From contig NZ_AVPJ01000008.1 in the NCBI RefSeq assembly GCF_000768705.1, positions 1 through 64,000 of the forward strand: DNA of 64,000 nucleotides, written 5' to 3'. Every line of letters starts with the position of its first letter. Within the stretch, counting starts at the first letter, position 1. Made by a program: the position numbers and the translations under genes. Below the pieces are notes generated by a model. That model had not been told where the DNA came from and did no database searches. It was given only the letters and a program-made list of their open reading frames with translations. Shown one piece after another: positions 42,377-50,063 of the stretch. The stretch is from Knoellia sinensis KCTC 19936. Its GTDB lineage: Bacteria; Actinomycetota; Actinomycetes; Actinomycetales; Dermatophilaceae.

Positions 42377-44354
42377 GGCACCAGACGTGACCCAGAGGAC
42401 GAATGTGGTCGCCACCGAGGGTGCTGCGGCCCCGCAGGTCGGGATCGTCGTGCACCCGGTCAAGCAACGGAGCTCCGATGCCCTGGCCGCCGTGCGTCGG
42501 GCCACGCGACATCGCGGCTGGCCCGAACCACTCATCCTCGAGACGGCCATCGACTCCCCCGGCTCCACCCAGGTCGGGGAGCTCCTGTCCCAGGGCGCCG
42601 ACCGGCTCGTCGCGATCGGCGGCGACGGTACGGTCCGCGAGGTGGCAGCCGCGCTCTCCCGTTCGGGACCGGCCTCCGAGCACGTGACTCTGGGCGTCGT
42701 TCCCACGGGTACAGCGAACCTCTGGGCCCGCACCATCGGGATCCACGGCGCATCGCTCGACGAGGCCGCGGTGATCGCCATCGACGGAGCCACCCGCGAC
42801 AGCGACCTTGCCTGGCTCACCCTGACCGAGGGGGATGGCACCACGCGGACGCACGACGTTGCTGTCGTCATGGGTGTGGGGATGGACGCGGAAGCGTTCG
42901 CGGAGACGGCTGAGCGGGCGAAGGCAGCCCTGGGGTGGGCGGCATACTTCGTTGCCCTCGGACGCCGAGCGGTCGGCGAGCCGATGACGCTGACCGCCCT
43001 TCTCGATCGCCGGGAACCCGTCCGCGAGTCGGCACGCACTGTCCTCGTCGGCAACTGTCGGGTCCTGCCTTTGGGCCTCCCCCTCATGCCCTCCGCTTCG
43101 ATGACCGACGGGCAACTCGATGTGCTCGTGGTCGCGCCACGGTCCGTCATCGGCTGGCTCGGCGTCGCCGCGGGAGTGGTCACGCGACGTCGCGGCGCCT
43201 GGACTGCGATGCGCACCCGCCGGGCCCGACACGTCGTCCTCGACCTCGACCGACCCACAGCGGTTCACGTCGACGGCGACCCGGTGGGCGAGGCCATGCG
43301 CGTCGAGATTGGTGTGACGCCAGGGGCGGTGCTCGTCCGCACGGGCTCGGCGGCGTCCGACGACCCCGCTGCTCGTGTCCGCGCTCTCGTTGCGTCACCG
43401 GATCCCGATCTCCCTGCCCGCGCGGGCGCCCTGCAGCGCAGCCGCCGAATGTCTTCGGACCATGCTCACGAAGGGCTGGTCCGTGACGCCTTCCTCGGGC
43501 TGCGAGGGCCTGACCTCACCCGGTTCAAGAGCCTGCTGAACTCCGGTCGGGACCACCGCGACCTCGAGCACCTCGTGTATGACGTCGTCGACGACGAGGG
43601 ACTCCGCCGCGACATCCTCGACCACATCGCCTCCGAGGCTGCGCTCGTCGACGTCCCGGACCTCCACGTCCTCAGCGACATCGACGACACCCTGCGCTGC
43701 GCGCTGCACGACGACCGCTATCCCCGGGGAACGGTCTATCCGGGAGTCGTGGCGCTCTATCGCGCGCTCGACGCCGGGCATGCCGCGGACCCCGAGGCGC
43801 CGGGGGATCTGACCTTTGTCACGGCGCGTCCGATGGACCCGTTCGGACTCATCGAGCAGCACACCCGACGGGGATTGCGCGACCTCGGGCTCCCGCCGCA
43901 CGCCGTCCTGTCGGGCACGTTCGAGGGGCTGCGCAGCCACGACGCGATGGCTGGGGTCAAGCTCGAGAACTTCGTGCGCTTCCGCGCCCTCATGCCCGAG
44001 ACGCACGTCGTCTTCATCGGGGACAGCGGTCAGGGCGACATCGAGGTGGGCCGGCGCATGCTCGGCGCGGACCGCGATGCCGTGCGGCTGGTCCTGATCC
44101 ACGACGTCGTCGCGCTTCCCGATGAGAAGCGAGAAGCATTGCGGTCAGAGGGGATTGTCGTTGTCGACACCCCCGCGGGTGGCGCTCTGGAGGCGTATGC
44201 CGTGGGGCTCGTCTCCGCGTCCGGCCTCACCTCGGTCGTCGCTGCTGCTGAGCGCGAACTCGAACTCATCGAGTGGGACTCCCCCGAGCAGGCGAAGGCG
44301 ACGCGAGCGCTCCTGGAGCGCGATCTCGAAGCCGCGCGCACGGCACACAACTGA
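42363..44354 (+). CDS. fusion of a diacylglycerol/lipid kinase and an App1-like phosphatase
   Basis: A 663-residue two-domain protein. Residues 25-330 are a DAGK/LCB5-type lipid kinase: GGDGT at 86-90 (nucleotide loop), PTGTANLWAR at 114-123, and a C-terminal sandwich with VDGDPVG. Residues 370-660 resemble the App1/DUF2183 phosphatidate-phosphatase family: the catalytic DxDxT as Asp439, Asp441 and Thr443 (SDIDDT), VTARP at 486-490, a conserved Lys533 and the GDSGQGD at 553-559. One half would make a lipid phosphate, the other remove one. Translation probably starts at ATG 42363, with GTG 42387 as alternative. The 14-base overlap couples it to the response regulator. Confidence 0.85.
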   Translation: MPPTEAPDVTQRTNVVATEGAAAPQVGIVVHPVKQRSSDALAAVRRATRHRGWPEPLILETAIDSPGSTQVGELLSQGADRLVAIGGDGTVREVAAALSRSGPASEHVTLGVVPTGTANLWARTIGIHGASLDEAAVIAIDGATRDSDLAWLTLTEGDGTTRTHDVAVVMGVGMDAEAFAETAERAKAALGWAAYFVALGRRAVGEPMTLTALLDRREPVRESARTVLVGNCRVLPLGLPLMPSASMTDGQLDVLVVAPRSVIGWLGVAAGVVTRRRGAWTAMRTRRARHVVLDLDRPTAVHVDGDPVGEAMRVEIGVTPGAVLVRTGSAASDDPAARVRALVASPDPDLPARAGALQRSRRMSSDHAHEGLVRDAFLGLRGPDLTRFKSLLNSGRDHRDLEHLVYDVVDDEGLRRDILDHIASEAALVDVPDLHVLSDIDDTLRCALHDDRYPRGTVYPGVVALYRALDAGHAADPEAPGDLTFVTARPMDPFGLIEQHTRRGLRDLGLPPHAVLSGTFEGLRSHDAMAGVKLENFVRFRALMPETHVVFIGDSGQGDIEVGRRMLGADRDAVRLVLIHDVVALPDEKREALRSEGIVVVDTPAGGALEAYAVGLVSASGLTSVVAAAERELELIEWDSPEQAKATRALLERDLEAARTAHN

Positions 44355-44407
44355 CTCACCGGGGCATACGCCTGACTGACCCAGCCGACCCGCCCACCCA
44401 CGGCCGT

Positions 44408-44500
44408 GTACCGAACTCACCCAATTGGACGGGTTCTGCACACGACGTGCCCTCCTGCCCGTACCGAACTCACCCAATTGGACGGGTGCTGCACACGGCG
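44408..44500 (+). repeat. 40-bp direct repeat sharing the tilS palindrome core
   Basis: Copies at 44408-44447 and 44461-44500 differ at 2 of 40 positions and begin 53 bases apart. Both start GTACCGAACTCACCCAATTG and continue GACGGG, the same first 25 bases as each arm of the palindrome in tilS. They lie just after the lipid kinase gene and before the promoter at 44505. No inverted partner is present here. Confidence 0.9.
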
Positions 44501-44504
44501 GCAC

Positions 44505-44548
44505 TTGACAAGTCCTTGACATGGGATAGATAAACTATCCAATATTGG
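44505..44548 (+). promoter_or_regulatory. promoter and operator dyads before the four-helix membrane protein
   Basis: Two TTGACA boxes (44505-44510 and 44516-44521) precede the AT-rich stretch TAGATAAACT, so alternative -35/-10 pairings are possible. Overlapping this is the perfect dyad GGATAG-ATAAA-CTATCC (44524-44540) and, directly next, the palindrome CCAATATTGG (44539-44548). Such placement fits a repressor operator on the -10 region. No regulator gene is adjacent. Confidence 0.55.
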
Positions 44549-44574
44549 AGAGCACGCCTATCCAAGGAGTCCCG

Positions 44575-45024
44575 ATGTCCCTCTTGACCGATCCGCAGGC
44601 GATGGCGACCGCCACCGCCACTCTGTCCGATGCCTCGCGCACCACCGCAGGGATCCTGCTGCTCGCACTCGTCACCGTCGAGACGGGCGGGCTCTACCTG
44701 CTCAGCATCGTGCGTGGCTCCGCCGAGGTGACGCCGTTCCAGGAGAAGTTCGCCCGCGCCGGTCACGCCCACGCCGGCGTCCTGCTGCTGCTCGCCCTCA
44801 TCTGCCAGGTGCTGGCTGACTCGACGACCCAGACCGGCGCGCTGAACTGGCTGTCGCGTTCGGGGGTCGCGATCTCCGCGCTCCTGATGCCAGGCGGCTT
44901 CTTCTTCTCGTCGATGGGGGCCGGGCGGACGAAGCCCAACAAGTTCATCTGGATGGTCTTCGCTGGTGCGGCCCTGCTCGCCCTCAGCCTGATCAGCCTG
45001 GGAGTTGGGCTGCTGACCGCTTGA
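44575..45024 (+). CDS. four-helix membrane protein of unknown function
   Basis: A 149-residue protein with four predicted membrane segments (about residues 23-43, 63-82, 95-112 and 124-146). ATG 44575 follows AAGGAG at spacing 6. The loop after the first segment has EVTPFQEKFARAGHAHAGV, with closely spaced histidines that might coordinate a metal or be part of a proton path. I do not know the family. Its promoter overlaps two operator-like dyads, so expression is likely inducible. Transcribed away from the lipid kinase, towards a secreted beta-propeller protein. Confidence 0.75.
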   Translation: MSLLTDPQAMATATATLSDASRTTAGILLLALVTVETGGLYLLSIVRGSAEVTPFQEKFARAGHAHAGVLLLLALICQVLADSTTQTGALNWLSRSGVAISALLMPGGFFFSSMGAGRTKPNKFIWMVFAGAALLALSLISLGVGLLTA

Positions 45025-45069
45025 AGACTGGCCCGTGACATCGTCTGGAGCCCGTGCGCAAAATGGAAG

Positions 45070-46050
45070 ATGGTCACTCCAGCCCGCCCCTCCCGCCGTC
45101 TGATCCTGACCGGCGCCGCAGCAACCGTCGTGGCGTCCACCTCCTCTCTGTCCGCACCCGCCTCCGCCGGACCCCGACGGGCTCCACGCGCTCCAGAGAC
45201 CGTCGCACTGCCCAACGGACTCCAGCCCGAGGGCATCACGTCCGGGCCCGGCACCCGCTTCTATGTCGGCTCGCTCGCCGGCGGCCGCATCGTCGCCGGC
45301 GACCTGCTGACAGGCACGTCGAACACCCTGCTCGCCGGCGCGACCGGGCGCTCGATCCGCGGCCTCTTCTGGGATTCCCGCACCAACCTCGTCTGGGCCG
45401 TCGGCAGCGTCGGCGCTGTGGGCCACGTGTGGGCGGTCAACGGCACCACCGGGGCGATCGTCCAGGACACCGTCGTCCCCGGCGCCGGCTTCCTCAATGA
45501 CCTCGTGGTCCAAGGCAACACGGTATGGGTCACGGACTCCCCCCTCGACCGGCTCACCGCGATCGCCCTGACACCCGGGGGCGCACCCACAGGCGCCGCT
45601 CCGACGTTCCTCCCGCTGAGTGGCGACTGGCCCGCCGCAGGCGGAGCACCGTTCAACTCCAACGGAATTCGCGCCCTCTCGGACGGCAGCCTCATCCTCA
45701 ACAACTCGCGGGTCGGCGGCCTCTGGCAGGTGAACCCGATGACCGGCCACACCACCGAGATTCCGGTCCGTGGCGGGCCGGGCATCATCGGCGGCGACGG
45801 ACTCGTCCTCGACGGACAGTGGCTCTACAACGTTCGCGGATCGGGTCCGAACCAGGTGTCGCTCCTCCGGCTCTCTCAGGCCGGGTCGGGCTGGACGGCC
45901 CGCTGGCGTGGCGCCCGCACCGACGAGACACTCGACGTCCCGACGACGGCCACGATCGCAGGCGGCTGGCTCTGGGCGGTCAACGCCCGCTTCGGTGTCG
46001 CGTCACCCGGCACCGCGAGCTACTGGATCACCCGAATGCCCGCTCGCTGA
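45070..46050 (+). CDS. Tat-exported SMP-30/gluconolactonase-like beta-propeller
   Basis: A 326-residue exported protein. The N-terminus SRRLILTGAAATVVAS carries twin arginines followed by a weakly hydrophobic core and an ASA cleavage site near residue 33, a Tat-type signal. The mature part shows six similar blades, each with a small-hydrophobic strand and a turn (for example GITSGPGTRFYVGSLAGGRI and VWVTDSPLDRLTAIAL). It resembles SMP-30/gluconolactonase-like propellers, but the metal-binding Glu/Asn/Asp set cannot be verified. GTG/ATG 45070 follows shortly after the preceding gene. Confidence 0.75.
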   Translation: MVTPARPSRRLILTGAAATVVASTSSLSAPASAGPRRAPRAPETVALPNGLQPEGITSGPGTRFYVGSLAGGRIVAGDLLTGTSNTLLAGATGRSIRGLFWDSRTNLVWAVGSVGAVGHVWAVNGTTGAIVQDTVVPGAGFLNDLVVQGNTVWVTDSPLDRLTAIALTPGGAPTGAAPTFLPLSGDWPAAGGAPFNSNGIRALSDGSLILNNSRVGGLWQVNPMTGHTTEIPVRGGPGIIGGDGLVLDGQWLYNVRGSGPNQVSLLRLSQAGSGWTARWRGARTDETLDVPTTATIAGGWLWAVNARFGVASPGTASYWITRMPAR

Positions 46051-46085
46051 CCGCCCACGACCCGATCCGGGCCTAGAGTCGCGCC

Positions 46086-46874
46086 ATGGAGACTCGCACC
46101 CCGACGATCTATCTCAGCCACGGCGCCCCGCCCCTCGCCGACGACGAGCTCTGGACGAGCCAGTTGTCGGCGTGGTCGGCCGACCTGCCCCGGCCCACCT
46201 CGATCCTCATGGTGTCCGCGCATTGGGAGCAGGCCCCGATCTCGGTGAGTTCGACGACTGCGGGCACGCCGCTGCTCTACGACTTCTATGGCTTCCCGCA
46301 GAAGTACTTCGAGGTCACCTATGACGCCCCGCCCGCACCCGAACTGGCCCAGTCCGTGGCCGGTCTGCTGGGTGACGTCGGCGGCGGTCTGCACCAGGAC
46401 CCGAACCGGGGCCTCGACCACGGCGCCTACGTCCCCCTCGTCGAGATGTTCCCCGAGGCCGACATCCCCGTCGTCCAGTTGTCGATGCCGACCCTCGAGC
46501 CCGAGCAGCTCTTCGCGATCGGCCAGCGCCTCGCTCCCCTGCGCGACGAGGGTGTCCTCATCGTCGGCTCGGGGTTCACCACGCACAACCTGCGCTGGTT
46601 CAGGCCGCGTGACGGCGCCGACAGCCCGCCTCCCCAGGCCTCCTCGGAGTTCGACAACTGGGCAGCCGAGGCCGTCGACGCCGGCGACGTGGACTCGATT
46701 CTCGACTTCATGAACAAGGCCCCGGCCGCCCAGGAGGCGCACCCCCGCACCGAGCACTGGGCGCCCCTCTACGTCACCCTCGGAGCCGCCCACGCCGGCG
46801 GCGGCATCGACGGCGACAGCGTCATCGACGGATTCTGGTACGGCCTGTCGAAGCGTTCCTGGCAGTTCGCCTGA
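46086..46874 (+). CDS. class III extradiol dioxygenase-like protein (LigB / 4,5-DOPA type)
   Basis: A 262-residue enzyme of the DODA/YgiD group. Conserved histidines are visible at SHGAP (near residue 12), SAHWE (near 45), LDHGAYVPL (near 118) and HPRTEHWAPL (near 220-229), which in family members bind zinc or iron and act as acid/base. The enzyme would open catechol-type rings such as DOPA, though many relatives have unknown substrates. It starts 35 bases after the propeller gene. Strong palindromes follow it. Confidence 0.9.
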   Translation: METRTPTIYLSHGAPPLADDELWTSQLSAWSADLPRPTSILMVSAHWEQAPISVSSTTAGTPLLYDFYGFPQKYFEVTYDAPPAPELAQSVAGLLGDVGGGLHQDPNRGLDHGAYVPLVEMFPEADIPVVQLSMPTLEPEQLFAIGQRLAPLRDEGVLIVGSGFTTHNLRWFRPRDGADSPPPQASSEFDNWAAEAVDAGDVDSILDFMNKAPAAQEAHPRTEHWAPLYVTLGAAHAGGGIDGDSVIDGFWYGLSKRSWQFA

Positions 46875-46906
46875 CCTCGAACGCTCGGGGACGTTGAAGT
46901 CTGCAC

Positions 46907-46938
46907 GTCCCGAACCGAGGAATTCCTCGGTTCGGGAC
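46907..46938. repeat. perfect 32-bp palindrome without loop
   Basis: The sequence from 46907 to 46938 reads identically on both strands (16 bases per arm, GTCCCGAACCGAGGAA then its complement, with GAATTC at the centre). It stands 33 bases after the LigB-like gene and 15 bases before a second hairpin. Loopless symmetry suits a dimeric protein site or cruciform better than an RNA hairpin. Confidence 0.85.
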
Positions 46939-46953
46939 TGAGCCGTCACGCGA

Positions 46954-47008
46954 AAAAGCGAGATGCCCTGTATGCCGGCCACACGGCATACGGGGCATCT
47001 CGCCTTTT
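46954..47008. terminator. bidirectional terminator with GTATGCC in its stem
   Basis: AAAAGCGAGATGCCCTGTATGCCG (46954-46977) pairs with CGGCATACGGGGCATCTCGCCTTTT (46984-47008) around a 6-base loop. A-runs on the left and T-runs on the right give a U tract for either direction, fitting its place between the convergent LigB-like gene and the 98-residue membrane protein gene. Confidence 0.9.
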
Positions 47009-47012
47009 CGGG

Positions 47013-47309
47013 TCAGTGCTTGGGCTTGGGCTTGTTGCGTGGTGCCGGACGGGTCTCGTCGTCCGGTGGCCGCTCGACGTGGTCGGGGACAACGGTCGGG
47101 CGGGCCTTGGCCCAAGCCATGAACCCGGCCGCGACGACGAGGAGTGCGAGACCGGTCCAGAGGTTGGCGTTGACGCCGCCGGTCTTGTCGAGCTCCTTGT
47201 CACCGAACAGGCCCATGAGCGTGAGGATGATGCCGTAGAGCCCGAGGAGCAACCCGATGAAGTTGCGGATGTCGAAGGCTCCGGCGGTCTTCTTGGTCGT
47301 GTCTGACAT
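47013..47309 (-). CDS. small two-helix membrane protein, partner of the symporter
   Basis: A 98-residue protein with two membrane segments (about residues 18-34 and 50-66) joined by a loop with KELDKTGGVN, and a charged, proline-rich cytoplasmic tail (RPPDDETRPAPRNKPKPKH). It lies 12 bases downstream of the sodium:solute symporter gene and in the same direction. Many SSS transporters for organic acids have a small two-helix companion; the same is likely here, but I cannot name the family. The start ATG 47309 follows GGAGG. Terminator directly after the stop. Confidence 0.75.
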   Translation of the reverse strand: MSDTTKKTAGAFDIRNFIGLLLGLYGIILTLMGLFGDKELDKTGGVNANLWTGLALLVVAAGFMAWAKARPTVVPDHVERPPDDETRPAPRNKPKPKH

Positions 47310-47321
47310 GTCGAGACCTCC

Positions 47322-49067
47322 TTAGAAGATGAAGTTGAGGACGAGGACCATGACGCTGGCGAGGAGAGCCAGGGGGACCGTGCGCTGGTACCACGGCTTC
47401 GAGGCCTCGTCGGGATCGATGAGGTCCTCCTTGGGGGTCTCCGAGTAGACGAGGCCCTTGAGCTCAGACGCCGGCTTCGGCTCGGTGGCCAGCGAGACCA
47501 CGACCGAGACGACGATGTCGACGACGAACGCCGTGGACGCCGCGACGAACGCGAGACCCTGTCCGGGCAATGAGAACCAGCCGAGGATGTCCGGGTTGCC
47601 GGCAAGCCAGACCAGGACGGCCGAGAGCGTTCCGGACACGAGGCCCATCCAGCCGGCTGTCGGGGTCATCCGCTTCCAGAACATTCCGAGGATGAAGGTC
47701 GCGAACAGCGGTGCGTTGAAGAAGCCGAACAGCGTCTGGAGGTAGTCCATGATGTTCGAGAAGTTGCCGGCGATGGACGCGGTGAAGATCGCGATGATTG
47801 TTGCCGCGACCGTGGCCAGACGCCCGATGCGCAGGTAGTAGTCGTCGCTGCGGTCCTTGCGGATGTAGCGCTGCCACAGGTCGTAGCTGAACACCGTGTT
47901 GAACGCGGAGATGTTGGCTGCCATGCCGGCCATGAAGGCCGCGAGCAGACCCGCGATCGCCAGACCCAGGAGTCCGTTGGGGAGGACGTCGCGCATCAGC
48001 AACAGGAGCGCGTCGTTGTATTTGACCTCGCCGCTCGCTCCACCGGCGGGGGTGCCACCGTTCTTGAGCTCGACCATCTCCGTGACGAGGACGGCCGCGA
48101 TCATGCCGGGGAGGATGACGATGAACGGGATGAACATCTTGGGGAAGGCACCGATGATCGGCGTCTTGCGCGCGGCCGAGATCGAGTTCGAGGCCATGGC
48201 GCGCTGGACCTCGACGAAGTTCGTCGTCCAGTAGCCGAAGGAGAGGACGAAGCCGAGTCCGAAGACGATGCCGACTACCGACAGGATCGAGGAGTCGAAG
48301 CCGGAGAGCGCCGTTCCTGGCCAGGACGAGGCCTGCTCGGCGACAGTGGCGGTGGTCTCGCCCTCGGCGTCGATCGCGGGCTGCATCTTGTCCATGAGCC
48401 CGTCCCAGCCTCCGACCTTGTTCAGGCCGATGAGGGTGAGCGGGAGCAGCGCGGCGACGATGACGAAGAACTGTAGGACCTCGTTGTAGATCGCCGCCGA
48501 CAGGCCACCGAGGGTGATGTAGGACAGCACGATCACGGCGGCGACGATGAGTGCGACCCAGAGCGGCCAGCCCAGGAGCGCCTGCACGATCGTGCCGAGG
48601 AGATAGAGGTTGACGCCCGCGATGAGCAGCTGCGCGAGGGCGAAGCTGATCGCGTTGACGAGGTGGGCGCCGGTGCCGAACCGCCGGAACATGAACTCAG
48701 GGACCGAGCGCACCTTGGAGCCGTAGTAGAACGGCATCATCACGACGCCGAGGAAGAGCATCGCCGGGATCGCGCCGACCCAGAAGTAGTGCACGGTCGG
48801 CAGGCCGATCTGCGCACCGTTGGCCGACATGCCCATGATCTCGACGGCACCGAGGTTGGCCGAGATGAAGGCCAGGCCCGTCACCCACGCCGGGAGGGAT
48901 CGCCCGGAGAGGAAGAAGTCGATCGAGTCGGACACGGCTCTTCGGGCCGCGAGGCCGATACCCATCACGAACGCGAAGTACAACGCGACCATGAGGTAGT
49001 CGACGACGTTCGCGTCGATGAGCGGTTCGGCAGCAGCCAGGGCCACCGGGGAGAGGGTCACGGACAT
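47322..49067 (-). CDS. sodium:solute symporter (SSS family)
   Basis: A 581-residue transporter with about 14 membrane segments. Family landmarks are FFLSGRSLPAWVTGLAFISANLGAVE (near 52-77, quoted only to mark the site; the RSLP/ISANLG parts are conserved in the vSGLT-like group) and the long substrate-site helices after FWVGAIPAM. The vSGLT-like sequence suggests a sugar or small organic solute carried with sodium. ATG 49067 has AGGAGG 7 bases before it, so the 10-codon longer form is rejected. Co-transcribed with the small membrane protein. Confidence 0.9.
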   Translation of the reverse strand: MSVTLSPVALAAAEPLIDANVVDYLMVALYFAFVMGIGLAARRAVSDSIDFFLSGRSLPAWVTGLAFISANLGAVEIMGMSANGAQIGLPTVHYFWVGAIPAMLFLGVVMMPFYYGSKVRSVPEFMFRRFGTGAHLVNAISFALAQLLIAGVNLYLLGTIVQALLGWPLWVALIVAAVIVLSYITLGGLSAAIYNEVLQFFVIVAALLPLTLIGLNKVGGWDGLMDKMQPAIDAEGETTATVAEQASSWPGTALSGFDSSILSVVGIVFGLGFVLSFGYWTTNFVEVQRAMASNSISAARKTPIIGAFPKMFIPFIVILPGMIAAVLVTEMVELKNGGTPAGGASGEVKYNDALLLLMRDVLPNGLLGLAIAGLLAAFMAGMAANISAFNTVFSYDLWQRYIRKDRSDDYYLRIGRLATVAATIIAIFTASIAGNFSNIMDYLQTLFGFFNAPLFATFILGMFWKRMTPTAGWMGLVSGTLSAVLVWLAGNPDILGWFSLPGQGLAFVAASTAFVVDIVVSVVVSLATEPKPASELKGLVYSETPKEDLIDPDEASKPWYQRTVPLALLASVMVLVLNFIF

Positions 49068-49190
49068 CAACAGCCTCCTCGCGATCGGACGGCTCATTGA
49101 GCCCGAACGATCTCAACGTACTCCCGGAGGCACCCTCAAGCGGGGACGACGAACCGGCCGATCACGAGTCCCGACCCGAGGTGGCGGACG

Positions 49191-49475
49191 TCAACGCGTT
49201 GCGGTGACCCGCTCCCCGACCCATGTGCCGAGCTCGCGCAGCGTCTCGAGGGTGATGCCGTGACCGCCCGGGTCGCGCCGTGCGCGCGTTGTCGCACCCG
49301 ACTCCACATCGAGGTAGTCCCAGGTGCGGTCGAGCAGCTCTCGCGGGATCACGTGGTCGGCGAGACTCACGATCTGGGTCTCGTCCGAACCCCGGCCGTG
49401 GAGGAGGACGACGAGCGGCGCGTCGGGGTCGGTGGACCCGGCGCGGGCGACGACGGGTGCCGCGAAGGCGGTCAC
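49191..49475 (-). pseudogene. carboxylesterase/phospholipase remnant, middle deleted in frame
   Basis: A 94-residue frame from GTG 49475 (GTGA overlap with the VOC gene). It begins like Abhydrolase_2 esterases (PLVVLLHGRGSDETQIVSLAD) and ends like them (VIPRELLDRTWDYL, then GGHGITLETLRELGTWV with the catalytic histidine), but the roughly 110 residues in between, including the GxSxG serine and the acid, are missing. The join at ADH-VIPRE is in frame and has no stop codon. It therefore cannot be an active esterase, although it is probably translated. Confidence 0.75.
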
Positions 49476-49999
49476 GCCGTGGCCTCGGCGGCTTCGACGC
49501 TCTCGGTGACGATGCGGCCGGCGGTGCGGACGCCACCCCATTCCGCGATGTCCTTGTCGAGGTTGAGAGGGAGAACGGGTGCGAGGTCGTCGAACTCGCC
49601 CCACTTCTCGACGGGGAGCATCCACATGATCTCGAACTCGTTGCCGTCGGGGTCCTTGCCGTAGACGCTGCGGGTCGCTCCGTGGTCGGACTCGCCGACG
49701 AAGGCGCCGGCCGCCATCAGGAGATCGCGGGCGGTCTCGAGGTCGGTGATCTCGTCGACCTGCCAGGCAAGGTGGTAGAGCCCCGTGCGGTGCGTCTTGG
49801 GGGTGGTGTCCGGGCCGACACCGAAGAGGCCGAGGTCGTGGTGGTTGCCCGAGCGAGGCAGGCGGAGGAAGGCCGCACCGAAGCGGGGCTCGCTGGCGAC
49901 GACCTCCATGCCGAACACGTCGGTATAGAAGGCGACGGACCGGTTGAGGTCGGCAACATAGAAGACGGCGTGGTTGAGACGGACCGGGTTGATGCCCAT
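49472..49999 (-). CDS. VOC dioxygenase-like protein (catechol 2,3-dioxygenase type)
   Basis: A 175-residue protein with two VOC repeats. Putative metal ligands appear as His10 (RLNHAVFYVAD), a histidine near 77 (RTGLYHLAWQV) and a glutamate in EFEIMW (near 122), the usual H-H-E set of type I extradiol dioxygenases and glyoxalases. The C-terminal 45 residues are an extra tail. It is the first gene of a minus-strand pair with the esterase remnant, and its promoter region contains a dyad (50025-50047) shared with the MarR-controlled genes. Likely degrades or modifies an aromatic or electrophilic compound. Confidence 0.88.
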   Translation of the reverse strand: MGINPVRLNHAVFYVADLNRSVAFYTDVFGMEVVASEPRFGAAFLRLPRSGNHHDLGLFGVGPDTTPKTHRTGLYHLAWQVDEITDLETARDLLMAAGAFVGESDHGATRSVYGKDPDGNEFEIMWMLPVEKWGEFDDLAPVLPLNLDKDIAEWGGVRTAGRIVTESVEAAEATA

Positions 50000-50024
50000 G
50001 AGGAGCTCCCTGCGAGAGTTGTTC

Positions 50025-50047
50025 GATTAGTTGACTTGACAACCAAT
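50025..50047. promoter_or_regulatory. MarR-type operator upstream of the VOC gene
   Basis: The reverse strand reads ATTGGTTGTCAAGTCAACTA, a TTGGTTG-N5-CAACTA dyad. The same pattern recurs at 50619-50641 and 50639-50661, in front of the reductase gene. It stands 26 bases before the VOC start, where a repressor would block transcription. Confidence 0.6.
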
Positions 50048-50063
50048 CTAACGCACGTCCGGG

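Noticed and set aside
44408-44500. Direct repeat considered as a CRISPR remnant
   Set aside because: Only two units with a 13-base gap, no cas genes, and the same core forms a palindrome elsewhere.
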